Source: Pinguiococcus pyrenoidosus (Eukaryota > Sar > Pinguiophyceae > Pinguiochrysidales > Pinguiochrysidaceae). From it: DNA of 27,156 bases. Where the stretch lies: the NCBI GenBank assembly GCA_019677205.1, contig JAAMXY010003027.1:1-27156 (forward strand), in the 5' to 3' direction. Every line of letters starts with the position of its first letter. Positions within the stretch are counted from its first letter, which is position 1. Positions 18,266 through 27,156 of this stretch are shown here, piece by piece. The notes beneath the pieces were generated by a model. It was not told the origin of the DNA. It searched no databases and worked only from the letters and a program-made list of their open reading frames with translations. A program made the translations under genes and the position numbers.

Positions 18266-18614
18266 CTAATGACCTCCCGAGTACGTGCCCTTGATCTTGC
18301 TGTAGTAGACGCTGGACTCCTTCGCCTCCTCGGGAATCGAGTTGTGGATGTAGAACGCGCCAGCAAGCACGATCCTACGGATGTCCAACGCGCCACGTTA
18401 GCCTGCTTGAGGCAAAGCAACGCTTCCTGGCACACAGACAGAGAGCGCACACTCACACTTGTCCGATGAAGAACTGGCGGTAACCGTCGCGCTTGATCTC
18501 CGCCATGAAGAGGTCCGCCCAGCTCTTCTCCCACCACTTGTCGATGCCACCGCTGCTCATCATTCGCCGAGCAGCGGCACTAGAAGTGACACGAGAGAAA
18601 GCGCGGGACAACAT
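18266..18614 (-). CDS. Small mitochondrial single-helix membrane protein, family unknown (two exons)
   Basis: Exon 1 is 18614-18457 and exon 2 is 18374-18266. The 82-nt intron runs from GTGAGT to CCGTAG and splits a Val codon in phase 2. The product is 88 residues. Residues 1-21 (MLSRAFSRVTSSAAARRMMS) are rich in Arg/Ser/Ala with no acids, a textbook mitochondrial presequence. Residues 24-52 are amphipathic with a Trp cluster (DKWWEKSWADLF). Residues about 48-60 form one hydrophobic helix across the splice junction (FFIGQVIVLAGAFYI). The tail, HNSIPEEAKESSVYYSKI, is polar and ends with SGGH. Size and layout suggest an accessory subunit of a respiratory complex or ATP synthase, but I do not recognise the family. 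Consensus splice sites, frame continuity and protein-like composition make the gene itself credible. It converges on the coiled-coil gene. Confidence 0.75.
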
Positions 18615-18685
18615 CTTGCTCCAAATGTGCGGTCAACGACGCTCCAGCACTCGTCGATGAGAGAGATGCGTGCGCGCCTGCGGAG

Positions 18686-18815
18686 AAAAATTTTCAAAAG
18701 TGGATATTTCTGTTTATTTATGTTTTACATAGCCCATCAAAGTATAATTATTTGAAATATGTTCAAATAATATTATTAATTAAATATAATTTGATATTTA
18801 TAATTCAAAATATTT
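18686..18815. other. AT-rich island in GC-rich DNA
   Basis: About 130 bp consist almost wholly of A and T, with runs such as ATTATTAATTAAATATAAT, while the surrounding genome is clearly GC-rich. The change is abrupt at both edges. It holds no ORF of note. It could be an insertion of organellar DNA, a transposon remnant, a replication-origin or scaffold-attachment element, or an AT-rich promoter spacer. Confidence 0.9.
18747..18771. repeat. Perfect 10-bp inverted repeat with 5-nt spacer
   Basis: ATTATTTGAA (18747-18756), spacer ATATG, and TTCAAATAAT (18762-18771) form an exact inverted repeat at the centre of the AT-rich island. It could extrude as a cruciform, bind a dimeric protein, or be the end of a small element. 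Confidence 0.9.
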
Positions 18816-19254
18816 GTGGGCAATGTGGAGACCGCTGAACGGACAGGGGTGTATCTTTCACAGATCTCTGTGGCTCCCCGTCGTGAGCCATGTGTCCATC
18901 TTTTTTGAAAACGGTCCAATTAAAACTTCTTTAATTCTGAGCCCGCATCTATACTACTGAAACCAATATGATTGAACTTGAGCTGCATCTGAATCTCATT
19001 CTTGCGGAAGATCGAATATCTTTGATCGTCCATTGCTTTGCGCAAGCGCAGGCCACAGAACGGCGCCATTGCCCCCCCACCGCCAGTTTCTCGCGCGTAT
19101 CGCGTCCAATTTGGCACGGTCGAGGTGCCTCGGGACCGGATCTGCTTGATTTCCATCTCAACCCGCTGTTGCAAGCAGTCGATTCGGTGACGTGCGAATT
19201 AGTCCAGTTCTGTACGGGGTTTTCGCGCTGTTTTCCGTGCAAACGCCGCACAAC

Positions 19255-20598
19255 ATGTCGACCGTCCTGCTTGCTCTGGGCCTGTCGCTATTGGTAAGCA
19301 GGCGGAGGGCGGCCTCGGGCGATACTTGCGCCCATAGCGGCCAAAAGATGGTGGATACCTCACACGTTTCGCCTTCGCAGGGTCATGTTGCCGCGCTCAG
19401 GGGTCCGAGCGCGCGAATTTTGCACCGAGCATCGCCCCAGAGACGCATGTGCGATGCGTCCACTGGCGAGTATGACCAGAAGCGGGCGGTGGTGGAGGAA
19501 GACGTGGTGTCCCCTCCACCATCGGCACTTGACATCCGGCGCCTCGAAGCGGAGCTGCGTCACCCGGACACCTCGGAGGCCCCCGTGCAGGAGAGGCGGA
19601 GCCTTGCGAGGGGCTTGAAGACCGCCTGGGACTTCACGCGGCCACACACCGTGGTGGGCTCGGCGATCAGTATTCCGGCGCTCTTTTTGTTCGCTCTCCC
19701 GGCCGGGCCCGCCGCCTGGGAAGTGCTGCGAGCGCCGGAGTTTTGCGTCGGCCTGCTCACGGCGATGGTGCCGTCCCTCTTCATCAATCTCTATGTCACG
19801 GGGCTGAACCAAGTGACCGATGTCCACATCGACCGCGTCAACAAGCCCTTCCTGCCCATTCCGGCGGGAAGGTTGACGGTCCGCGACGCCAGGCGGCTCG
19901 TGGGTCTGGGCCTGCTGCTCGGCTTGGGCCTGCCGCCGATCTTCAGCCTGGCGGCGGGCTACTCGCTGCATTCGCTCCCTCTGTATGGAGTGCTTCTGGG
20001 ATCCGCTGCTCTCGGAACGGTCTACTCCTGTCCGCCTTTCCGGCTCAAGCGGTTCCCGCTGCTCGCGGCGATGTGCATCCTCAGCGTGCGCGGCGCGCTC
20101 ATCAACATGTGCTTCTTCGATCACGCTCGGCACATCATGGCGCAGATCCCGGGTGTGGCACCGCAGCTCGGGGCGATGTCAATGTTCTCAGCTCCGTGCT
20201 TGGCTGCGACGGCGTTCTATGCCGTGTTTGGCATCGTGATCGCCCTGATGAAGGACGTTCCAGACATCAAAGGCGATGAAAGGGCTCAGATTCGGTCCTT
20301 CAGCGTGCGCAAAGGGGCGAACTTCATGCTCGGGTTGTCCAGTTCTCTTGTGGTCGCACTTTTCGGAGCTGTGACTGTTGGCCTTGGGGGGCAGGCATTC
20401 ACAGCTCTGGCGGCTGGGACGGTAGCAAAGGCGGCGCAGCTGGCTGCGGTGGCTGGTCTCGCTGCCGTATCGGGAATAGATCTATTCGTGAGAGTTAGAA
20501 ACGTCGTGGCGACGGAATCGAAGCAGGCGTACAAGTACTACATGCGGCTGTGGAAGTACTTCTATTTGTCCTATCTGGTGCTGCCATTCGCCCGCTAA
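19255..20598 (+). CDS. HPT: Homogentisate prenyltransferase (UbiA family), tocopherol/plastoquinone pathway
   Basis: It attaches a prenyl tail to homogentisate, the committed step to tocopherol (phytyl) or plastoquinone (solanesyl), in plastid membranes. ATG 19255 is the first in frame. A likely 87-nt intron (19294-19380, GTAAGC to TTCGCAG) is in frame and stop-free; the spliced protein is 418 residues, the unspliced 447. Splicing gives a clean signal peptide (MSTVLLALGLSLLGHVAA) before an Arg-rich transit-like stretch. The first Asp motif is NQVTDVHIDRVNKPFLPI and the second KDVPDIKGDE followed by IRSFSV. About eight or nine helices follow the family plan, ending WKYFYLSYLVLPF. The second-motif context resembles homogentisate phytyltransferase (VTE2-1), while the PPFRLKRFP stretch is also close to the solanesyl enzyme. 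I favour phytyltransferase. Confidence 0.9.
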   Translation: MSTVLLALGLSLLVSRRRAASGDTCAHSGQKMVDTSHVSPSQGHVAALRGPSARILHRASPQRRMCDASTGEYDQKRAVVEEDVVSPPPSALDIRRLEAELRHPDTSEAPVQERRSLARGLKTAWDFTRPHTVVGSAISIPALFLFALPAGPAAWEVLRAPEFCVGLLTAMVPSLFINLYVTGLNQVTDVHIDRVNKPFLPIPAGRLTVRDARRLVGLGLLLGLGLPPIFSLAAGYSLHSLPLYGVLLGSAALGTVYSCPPFRLKRFPLLAAMCILSVRGALINMCFFDHARHIMAQIPGVAPQLGAMSMFSAPCLAATAFYAVFGIVIALMKDVPDIKGDERAQIRSFSVRKGANFMLGLSSSLVVALFGAVTVGLGGQAFTALAAGTVAKAAQLAAVAGLAAVSGIDLFVRVRNVVATESKQAYKYYMRLWKYFYLSYLVLPFAR

Positions 20599-21144
20599 GG
20601 CCGTGCAGATCGCACAGTTTGCAGCCTGCCGACGAGACGGGGGAATCGTCTCGGGGGCATCGGGGCCGTCGCAGAGCGGAGCAGAAACGTTCATCTGACC
20701 ACCTAGCGTGGGGAAGTGAAGTCGATCGGAGTTCATTTGATACTACATAGCGAGCGAAGGAGAGGGAGTGAGTGCTGTGATGTGTTCGGTATGAAGATTT
20801 GGCTTCATGTGATCAAGATACGTTCGCCAACATGCTGTTTGGAAGCCCCGCGCGGGAGTTAGGTTCGGCAGGAGCAGGGTCGCGGATTCAGCGGCTCAAG
20901 CGGCAAGAACCAATACGAAACAGAAAAAAGAAGCAAAGCAAAACGTTGCAAAACTTTCGATTGCTTGAGTTGCAAACCGTCCGTCAGAGAGAGCCCACGG
21001 CCAATGTCATCGCGATCACCTTCCCTTTCCTGCTTCCCAAGCCCTGTTGAACCTGCCTCCACAAGCCCTCTTGAGCCTTTCTCCACGGTTCCCTTCTGCA
21101 AAATGCCTTCTACAAGTTCATCTAGGTTTGTTTCACGAGTATCA
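20599..21144. other. Convergent 3' intergenic region, prenyltransferase / Roco gene
   Basis: These 546 bp between two stop codons should hold both 3' UTRs. I see no gene. A 7-bp-stem hairpin (CGAGACG ... CGTCTCG, 20633-20653) lies 35 bp after the prenyltransferase stop, and an A-rich patch lies near 20918-20955. Confidence 0.5.
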
Positions 21145-24100
21145 TTACTTCTCTGCATCCATCGTGGTGTCGGCGATCTTTTCCGCAGCCAGCCAGAAGC
21201 GCATGCCATGAAGCTCCTGCAGCAACTCTTTCATCTCTACAAAAGCGGTGAAGAGCGCGACGCCCAAAGGATCGCGCACGGACTCTCCTCCGCTGCCGTC
21301 GTCAGAAAACTGGGAGACGTGGCCCCGATGAAACACGCCAACCAAGCCACCTCCAACAGCCTTGACGGCAGGTCCGCCCCGGGAATAGATCCCTTGACCC
21401 TCAACCGCGGCTTTGAATCCCCGGCCCGTGGGGGTGGTGATGACCCCCTTGCAGCGATGCCAGGCCTCGGTCGAATGCTCCCCGATGACGGCTCCGTAGC
21501 CCTGAAACACAATGGGGTCCCGTGGCGACCACCGCAGGCTGAGCGGATAGCACCGAATCTCCTGCAGCAGATCCCCAAAGATCGCCGCGTTCTGCTCCGG
21601 GCTGACCTCCAGCATGCACACGGGCTCGTCGGCACCGAAGTCCAGCGGCAGCAGCCTGGCCGTCATACACCATTCCACCCCAACCTCTTCGCTCTGCAGC
21701 CCCACGTCGACAACGGCATCCGCGGCCGTCTTCCACTTGAGCGACGGCGCGAGCGTCAGGATGAGGAGGCTATCCGGATGCATCCCAATTGCTCGAGCCT
21801 TCTCCAGGGCTTCACTAGGGTCTTGAATGGTATTTGGAAAGGACCATTCCTCCGAGTCAAAAGTCACGAACGCTCCCGACCAACGAATGTAGGACGAAGC
21901 ATCTGGCGTGCTTGGATAGCGGAGCGCGACCGTCGGACCAATCCAGCGGCCATTCGAGCCAGTCCATCCATACCGTAGCGCGGTCGCTTCCATCGCGAGC
22001 TCCGAGCGGGTGTAGAAGCCGCCCGCGATGAAGCGGGTGGGAGTCGCGCTGACCGCGAGTCTTCCCGGCGTCGCAAGCAAGGAGTCTGGGTCGCTCTGTC
22101 CTGACAACTTGGACGGGGTGGTCGTCTGATGAATGGCGCTCCCGCCCGCAAAGAGCGCGGCCGCGTCCTCCGGCATCTTGCTGGAGTCCGCGATCGACTC
22201 GGCAGCGGTCAAAACCATGGGCGACGTCTCCGCGGCTTTCGGGGCAGCTGCCAATCGGGAAAACTTGGCCTGCTGCTGGAGCTGAGACAGAGTTTGCTCA
22301 GCCTTGGTCACGAGCTCCCGCAGGTACTCCGTCTCCCTGCGGGCGTCCCTGAGGTCTTCGACGTCGTCCTCCGTTCCCATCGTATCCGAAGAGAGCGCTT
22401 CTGCGTCAACGGGATGCTTCAGCTCCAAAAATCTCGGCAGGCCCAGCACATCCAGCTCGCAGTTGTTCTGGCAGGTGATCCTGGCAAGGCCGCGGCGATA
22501 GGAGAAGCGGACGTTGGCAACACTGAGTGGCTGCACGGCACTGTTCGGGCCGCCCAGCGACCACCAGTGATGGAACGTGCGGCCACTGTTTAAGCACTTG
22601 GGGCAAAGGATCGCGCGATCGCAAACCAGTACGCCTGGCATGGACCTTAGGACCTTCTCCACTTCTCCGACAAATCTCTCGAGGGCTTTATCCAATTGCT
22701 TCAGAGTACGCTGGCGCCTGCCAGTCGACCTGAAAGGCGATCGAAACGACGACGAGTTGGGGTCGCTGCCATTCCTGCTGGCGCGCCCCTTTGGGCTTTC
22801 ATCGTTGGGAGGTTTCTTCGTGACCGCCCAGAGCTGAAGGGTGCGCTCCTGCTGCACGAACACATGCGTGATGTGATCCTTCCTCCACAGAATGCCCCCC
22901 TCCGTGAGCACGGGGGACTCGACTTCCTCCAGGCCGCAGATCCGAACCGCAAGCTGCTCGAACATGCCACCGTATGGCTTGAAGAGGAGGGTCCAATACA
23001 CGGCACTCATCCTCAGGCCCACGGTGTACTGGTTGAAGCCCTTTGGCTTCGGAATGCACGCGAGGCAGGGCGCTACCCATGTCTCGACGCCTGCAAACGG
23101 CGTAAGCGCTCTGCTTCGTGCCTTCGCCTTCGTCGCCCGACGCTTGCGTGACGCCTTGGCATGCAGGCGACCCCAACCGTGCGATTTCCGCGTGCGTGCT
23201 CGCCTCAGCTGATGCTTCCCAGAGTCACCGTGGTCCTTCTCACTGGGAGCCCGCTCCGCTCCTGCAGCCTCTTGTCTATCTACGTCATACACGCGCTCGC
23301 CGTCCTGCGCAGCGTCTTCGTCGGCAAGCTCGTCTTGCACGTCGATGAGCTCGGAGGGCCCACCCTCGGATGCTTCTGTCGCACTGCGAAGAGGCGTGAT
23401 GACCTGGAACTCGCGCAGGACTTCGAACAGAAAGGATGAGAGTCGCCTCGCATGGTTCCAGCGCTCTCTGTCGTGCTCGGGGCGCGAGTCGAAGGAGTCC
23501 AACCTCAACTTGAGGGCCGCAACTGCATAGCTATAGTGCAGCAGTCCTCTGGCCGCTTCCGCCCGGGTGCCCTCCTGCTCGACACTGCTGGTGACGGGGT
23601 CGCTCTTCAACGCAAGCGCATCGTGACGGAAGACCGTGCGAATCATACCAAGCAGTTGCACCGGGCTCAAAAACACCAGCCTTTCACGCGTCCTGTCGGT
23701 TTCCTCCGTGGGCGTGAAGAAGATCCTGCCCACCGCCGTCAAGTGATGAAGCCCATCAATGCACAGCGACGATTCAAAGCCCAGCGTGCTCATGACGTCG
23801 AGAAGCCACCGAAGACGAACGACGGGCATGCCTCCGATGACGCCACCTCCCTTGTGCATGTAGTCGACGCAGCGGGACTCGATGAAGTTGCGGCTGGCAT
23901 CATGCACGTCATCCCGCACCCCAAGATCGGTCTTCCAGCCCGGCCTCTCCATGAGATAGTGTGCCACAATGTGACATTCATCCGCGCTTAGGCCGCGGCT
24001 CTTCTCTTCATCCAGAGCCCGATTAGTCTTCCTCAGCAGCTGCAAGGAGCTTGCCTGCTGCCGGACCCGGCCAATGTGGAGAAGGCGGTCGCAAATCAGC

Positions 24101-26253
24101 TTCAAAATTTCCCATGCCTCGGGTAGAATGCTGACGTGAAGGTCCGGGAAGAACCACTTGGGACTGGACTTCGGCGGTGCTCGTCTAGCTCCGTTCAATG
24201 GCTCGTTTCCGAACGGAATGGCCTCGGTGTTTTCACCATTTGGCTCTCCTTCGCTAGGGCCTCCCTCGCTCACCGTGCGCGTCAGCGAGGTTCGACTCGG
24301 CATAGAAGCCTCCTGCTGCACGATCGACGTTCCATAGACCGCCTTCATGATCATGCTTCTCAACTCTGCGAAGAAGCTTCCCTCCGCTTGATTCGGCAGC
24401 GGCTCTGCGAACGCTTCATGGTTGGACATGTAGATGGACCACTCACGGATACCAGCGCTGGCAAGGGCGCCCACTCGTGCGGATCGACTGTCGTCCTTCC
24501 AGCGAGGGAAGTCGGCATCATCGACGACCCAATTGGCAGGCCGAGCGCGAAGCATTCTGGTGACATCCCTCTTGGAAGTTGTTCCCAGCAGGACAGCATC
24601 GCTTCTGCTTTCGCTGCTGCTCTGTCCGCCGACAGTCTGCGCCAACGCCTTCAAAGTGGATCGTAGATACACCTCCCTGCGGTACACTTCCTCGACAATC
24701 CGATCGCATTTCTTCCTCCACCGCAGCCGCTCGTCAGCACACAGCGATTCCAGGGCATGCGTGAACACCAGAATAACGATTGCCTGGGGGGCGCGCACCA
24801 TGACGGCATCCACCCAGCGATTGATGCTCTCCGCGGCTGCCTCCACGGTGACGTCGCTCGCTGCGGACGCGCAGATGAGGTACAGGCTCTTGTCGTCGAA
24901 GAAGCACGAATGCAGGTGATGGTACTGCTTCTGTCCGGCGAAGTCCCAAAGCTGAAAGCGGATAGGGACCCGTGAATCATCTGCGATGTGGACGTTCTGC
25001 TTCCCAGAATCCGCGTTCCATTGGTGGATGTCCACTCCGATCGTCTCCTGTCGCTCTGCGTCGTCGTCCTCGTCGTCATCCTCTGTCACGCTTGCGCGCA
25101 TCAGCTTGAGCGACCGAACCAAGCTGGTTTTTCCCGCCCCCGGGTCGCCGACCACCAGCACCCGTAGGAAGCGTGCCCACTTTGCCAGTGCCTTGCGCGT
25201 GGTTTCCTCAACGAGCGGGTCTTTGGGCTGACGATCTTTCGCTTCCTTGGCCTTGCGCTTCATCTCCTTGTGGACCCTCTGGCGCCACTCCAAGTCGGTA
25301 AAGTACTTGCGAAGCGCACCCAGACCACGCCGCATGATGTGATGCGGCACGCCGCACGCATTCCCGGTGATGCCCAGCACCGCAAGCTTCGGCAGGCTCT
25401 GGAGGAGGCTCCCGAGGGCGTCGAGATCGCCCAGCTCGTTGAAGGAGAGGTCAAGCTTGACCAGGTTCGTGCAGCGCGCGAGCACATCGGCGCCCTTGAT
25501 CTGGTTATGGCTCACGTCAAGGGCGGTGAGGTGTGGGAGGCGCCGAGGAAGGTAGCGCGGGAGATCTCCCTCGATGTCGTTGTTGGAGACGTCCAGGCTC
25601 GTCAGGTTGGGCGTGTGCCAGAGCATGAGCGCCGCCGGAAACTCCGTCAGACGATTCCTTCGCAGGCTCAGTTCCTGCAGCTGGCAGAAATAGGCCGGGC
25701 GAAAGATGCTCCGGCCCGGCAAGAAGCTGGGGCGCTCGCCCAGGCTTCTGGCAGCCCCCGGCTCCTCGATGCCGTACAAAAACGAGTCCTCCAGCACGCC
25801 GCTCACGATGCCGTTGTCCTCCGCGAGGATCTGCTGCAGCCTGGGCAGCTTCACCAGACCTTCCAGGCATCGCTCGTCGTTGTAGAACGAGTACAGGCGG
25901 CGCACGCGGAGGAGCTTCGCCGCGTCCCAGTCGCGCAGCTTCTCGCGCACGCTGCCGTCGTAGCTCGCGTCCACCTCGCAGTCGCTGCCCGCGTCTCCCG
26001 CGTCTCCCGCGTCTCCCGCGTCCGGCGCCAGCAGGAAAGGATCCATGTAGGCCACCTCATCGGCCTGCTTGATCCAGCGAGACTGGCGCCGCTCCTTGGC
26101 GCGCTTCTTCTTCGAGGCCCGGCGCGAACGCCGGCGATCTTCGTTCACCGGCCGCGGACGCGCGGGCCCGGAGCCGCGCGGATTCCGCCGTCGCGGCTCC
26201 GGCTCGGCATCCAGATCCACCAGGCCATTGGTGCTGCTCCAGTCGGCCTGCAT
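21145..26253 (-). CDS. Roco protein: LRR-Roc-COR with zinc-ribbon-like region and novel C-terminus
   Basis: An intronless protein of 1702 residues; ATG 26251-26253 is the first in frame. Roco proteins are large GTPases that act in signalling, often as dimers through the COR domain. The N-terminus (1-70) is Arg/Lys-rich. A Gly-Asp-Ala repeat lies near 77-88. LRRs span about 190-310 ([37 protein letters not shown]). Roc follows: P-loop GDPGAGKTS (about 368), switch I ETIGVDI, and G3 [13 protein letters not shown] (about 436). The G4 site reads FTHALE where THxD is expected. COR occupies about 600-870, including [11 protein letters not shown] and [13 protein letters not shown] basic region (about 960-1010) follows, then Cys pairs CPKC (about 1216) and CQNNC (about 1260), a coiled coil near 1300-1330, and an unassigned domain of about 300 residues. 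No kinase domain is present, unlike LRRK2. Confidence 0.92.
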   Translation of the reverse strand: MQADWSSTNGLVDLDAEPEPRRRNPRGSGPARPRPVNEDRRRSRRASKKKRAKERRQSRWIKQADEVAYMDPFLLAPDAGDAGDAGDAGSDCEVDASYDGSVREKLRDWDAAKLLRVRRLYSFYNDERCLEGLVKLPRLQQILAEDNGIVSGVLEDSFLYGIEEPGAARSLGERPSFLPGRSIFRPAYFCQLQELSLRRNRLTEFPAALMLWHTPNLTSLDVSNNDIEGDLPRYLPRRLPHLTALDVSHNQIKGADVLARCTNLVKLDLSFNELGDLDALGSLLQSLPKLAVLGITGNACGVPHHIMRRGLGALRKYFTDLEWRQRVHKEMKRKAKEAKDRQPKDPLVEETTRKALAKWARFLRVLVVGDPGAGKTSLVRSLKLMRASVTEDDDEDDDAERQETIGVDIHQWNADSGKQNVHIADDSRVPIRFQLWDFAGQKQYHHLHSCFFDDKSLYLICASAASDVTVEAAAESINRWVDAVMVRAPQAIVILVFTHALESLCADERLRWRKKCDRIVEEVYRREVYLRSTLKALAQTVGGQSSSESRSDAVLLGTTSKRDVTRMLRARPANWVVDDADFPRWKDDSRSARVGALASAGIREWSIYMSNHEAFAEPLPNQAEGSFFAELRSMIMKAVYGTSIVQQEASMPSRTSLTRTVSEGGPSEGEPNGENTEAIPFGNEPLNGARRAPPKSSPKWFFPDLHVSILPEAWEILKLICDRLLHIGRVRQQASSLQLLRKTNRALDEEKSRGLSADECHIVAHYLMERPGWKTDLGVRDDVHDASRNFIESRCVDYMHKGGGVIGGMPVVRLRWLLDVMSTLGFESSLCIDGLHHLTAVGRIFFTPTEETDRTRERLVFLSPVQLLGMIRTVFRHDALALKSDPVTSSVEQEGTRAEAARGLLHYSYAVAALKLRLDSFDSRPEHDRERWNHARRLSSFLFEVLREFQVITPLRSATEASEGGPSELIDVQDELADEDAAQDGERVYDVDRQEAAGAERAPSEKDHGDSGKHQLRRARTRKSHGWGRLHAKASRKRRATKAKARSRALTPFAGVETWVAPCLACIPKPKGFNQYTVGLRMSAVYWTLLFKPYGGMFEQLAVRICGLEEVESPVLTEGGILWRKDHITHVFVQQERTLQLWAVTKKPPNDESPKGRASRNGSDPNSSSFRSPFRSTGRRQRTLKQLDKALERFVGEVEKVLRSMPGVLVCDRAILCPKCLNSGRTFHHWWSLGGPNSAVQPLSVANVRFSYRRGLARITCQNNCELDVLGLPRFLELKHPVDAEALSSDTMGTEDDVEDLRDARRETEYLRELVTKAEQTLSQLQQQAKFSRLAAAPKAAETSPMVLTAAESIADSSKMPEDAAALFAGGSAIHQTTTPSKLSGQSDPDSLLATPGRLAVSATPTRFIAGGFYTRSELAMEATALRYGWTGSNGRWIGPTVALRYPSTPDASSYIRWSGAFVTFDSEEWSFPNTIQDPSEALEKARAIGMHPDSLLILTLAPSLKWKTAADAVVDVGLQSEEVGVEWCMTARLLPLDFGADEPVCMLEVSPEQNAAIFGDLLQEIRCYPLSLRWSPRDPIVFQGYGAVIGEHSTEAWHRCKGVITTPTGRGFKAAVEGQGIYSRGGPAVKAVGGGLVGVFHRGHVSQFSDDGSGGESVRDPLGVALFTAFVEMKELLQELHGMRFWLAAEKIADTTMDAEK
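25991..26023. repeat. 9-bp tandem repeat within the Roco gene
   Basis: GCGTCTCCC is repeated about 3.6 times and encodes Gly-Asp-Ala triplets on the minus strand, just before the region leading into the leucine-rich repeats. Confidence 0.9.
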
Positions 26254-26542
26254 AGCCACCGGCCCACAAGTGGGGCACAAAAAAGCGCGCGCGATTGGCA
26301 GCCGAAGGCGCGAAAGCCGCGGGAGAATCTGCGTGCGGCTAGATGGTGTGTACAACAGCTGCCCACGGAGCTCTCCCGGCCGTGGAGGCGGCTCATTGGA
26401 GCATGGCGGAGATCGAGAGCTACGTGGCCAATCACAGCGGGAAGCCCACCTTCTTCTCGTCCGGCCTTGTGACAGCCGGACAAGTCGACCTCGGCGTTCC
26501 CGCCATTTCCGCGGGAGCCTCGGCTGGATCCGCGGACGCAAT
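26254..26542. promoter_or_regulatory. Compact divergent promoter, Roco (-) / XPG (+), with CCAAT boxes on both strands
   Basis: Only 289 bp separate the two start codons. ATTGG at 26294-26298 reads CCAAT on the Roco strand, about 41 bp before its ATG. CCAATCA at 26428-26434 reads forward, about 110 bp before the XPG ATG. The Roco frame stays open through this region but has no ATG in it. Confidence 0.55.
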
Positions 26543-27156
26543 ATGGGGGTTCACGGCCTTTGGCGCCTTCTTTTGCCCGTCGGCCGTCGCGCCAGCATCG
26601 AGAGTCTCGGCGGCAAGACGCTCGCCATCGACATGAGCATATGGCTCACCCAGTTCGTCAAGGCCATGCGCGATGACGATGGTTCGTGCGTGCACCAGCG
26701 CCTCCTCGCGAGGGCTCGGATGCCCACAGATCGAGGAGGAATGCGCCGCTCTGACCCCACTTTCGCATAGGACGCCTGCTGAAGAATGCGCACCTGCTGG
26801 GCACCCTGCGCCGCCTCTGCAAGCTCCTCTTCCATCGAATCCGCCCGGTGATGGTGTTCGACGGCTCCGCCCCGACGCTCAAGCGCCGCACGCTGGAGAA
26901 GAGGAGGGCCATGCGCGAGCGCCAGGAAGCGAGCGTGACCAAGACAGCCCAGAGGCTGCTGCTTGCGCAGCTGCGAAAGGCTCGGGAGGAAGCAAAGGCG
27001 CCCAAGGCGCCAGGAGACAGAGGGTTTCAGCCAGGTTTCCGTCCGCCAGAGGCGAGCACCGCAGCGAAGCGGCGAGAAGAAACTGGCGCCGAGGAGAAAG
27101 AGGGGCCAAAGCGTGCAGACCAAAGGTTCGGAGAGGAGGACAAAAGCGGGTCATCC
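26543..27156 (+). CDS. XPG: XPG/RAD2 structure-specific endonuclease, N-terminal part (runs off the window)
   Basis: Exon 1 is 26543-26681 and exon 2 runs from 26771 to the end of the window without a stop. The 89-nt intron (GTTCGTGCG to CGCATAG) is phase 1. The protein starts [16 protein letters not shown], then [17 protein letters not shown], then across the junction [19 protein letters not shown], then [20 protein letters not shown]. This is the N-nuclease domain of FEN1-superfamily enzymes, and the form of the two blocks around the splice site fits XPG/RAD2, the 3' incision nuclease of nucleotide excision repair, better than FEN1, EXO1 or GEN1. The conserved Asp residues of AIDMS and FDG, which bind the catalytic metals, are present. 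The last visible part, from about residue 110, is a charged low-complexity spacer, as expected before the I-domain in XPG. Confidence 0.9.

Larger units (their letters stand above)
18615..19254. promoter_or_regulatory. Divergent intergenic region, small mitochondrial gene (-) / prenyltransferase (+)
   Basis: These 640 bp contain an AT-rich island (listed separately) and two CCAAT pentamers, at 18916-18920 and 19106-19110; the latter lies about 145 bp before the prenyltransferase ATG. A 109-codon frame from ATG 18968 overlaps the start of the prenyltransferase but has no recognisable character. Confidence 0.45.

Noticed and set aside
18968-19297. 109-codon ORF overlapping the prenyltransferase start
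   Set aside because: Begins with ATG but has no family character and would conflict with the prenyltransferase start. At most a long uORF.
25270-26472. 400-codon plus-strand ORF opposite the N-terminal part of the Roco gene
   Set aside because: Antisense shadow of the LRR-coding region with no recognisable features.
26254-26541. 96-codon upstream extension of the Roco frame
   Set aside because: It has no ATG (opens with TTG), is Arg/Pro-rich and occupies the promoter gap to XPG. ATG 26253 is the better start.

Overview
This is nuclear DNA from a microbial eukaryote, most likely a flagellated alga with a complex plastid of the red lineage (stramenopile, haptophyte or chromerid type; I cannot place it more finely). 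The genes are monocistronic and packed on both strands. Several carry short GT-AG introns of about 70-190 nt, starts often sit in purine/ACC-type contexts, and there are no prokaryotic operons. Two proteins have signal peptides followed by a Phe-containing junction like the bipartite leaders of complex plastids. A third is a homogentisate prenyltransferase of tocopherol/plastoquinone synthesis. Tectonic and two further probable axonemal or basal-body proteins point to a cilium.

Layout, left to right: a 19-bp minisatellite (81-211); a four-exon DoxX-like membrane protein (424-1527, +); tail to tail with it, a plastid-leader protein with a HutX/ChuX-like domain (1733-2614, -); a full-length ABCG/PDR transporter (3449-7672, +); a two-exon Mpv17/PMP22 protein (8504-9383, +). 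Then come three neighbouring ciliary-type genes: tectonic (10007-11968, +), a WD-repeat protein (12041-15175, -) and a six-exon coiled-coil protein with FAM161-like features (15567-18071, +). Next is a small two-exon gene for an 88-residue, apparently mitochondrial membrane protein (18266-18614, -), easily missed because neither exon makes a long ORF. An AT-rich island with a perfect inverted repeat follows, then homogentisate prenyltransferase (19255-20598, +), a large Roco protein (LRR-Roc-COR plus an unusual C-terminus; 21145-26253, -) and, divergent from it, the 5' part of XPG/RAD2 nuclease (26543 to the window edge, +).

These genes do not form one pathway. Three themes recur: plastid membrane and lipid functions, a run of ciliary genes, and independent housekeeping genes. 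The most unusual items are the Roco protein, whose G4 guanine-specificity motif looks degenerate and whose C-terminus carries a vaguely trypsin-like but serine-less motif; the small mitochondrial protein; and the AT-rich island. All exon models come from reading splice signals and frame continuity by eye; no transcript data were available.
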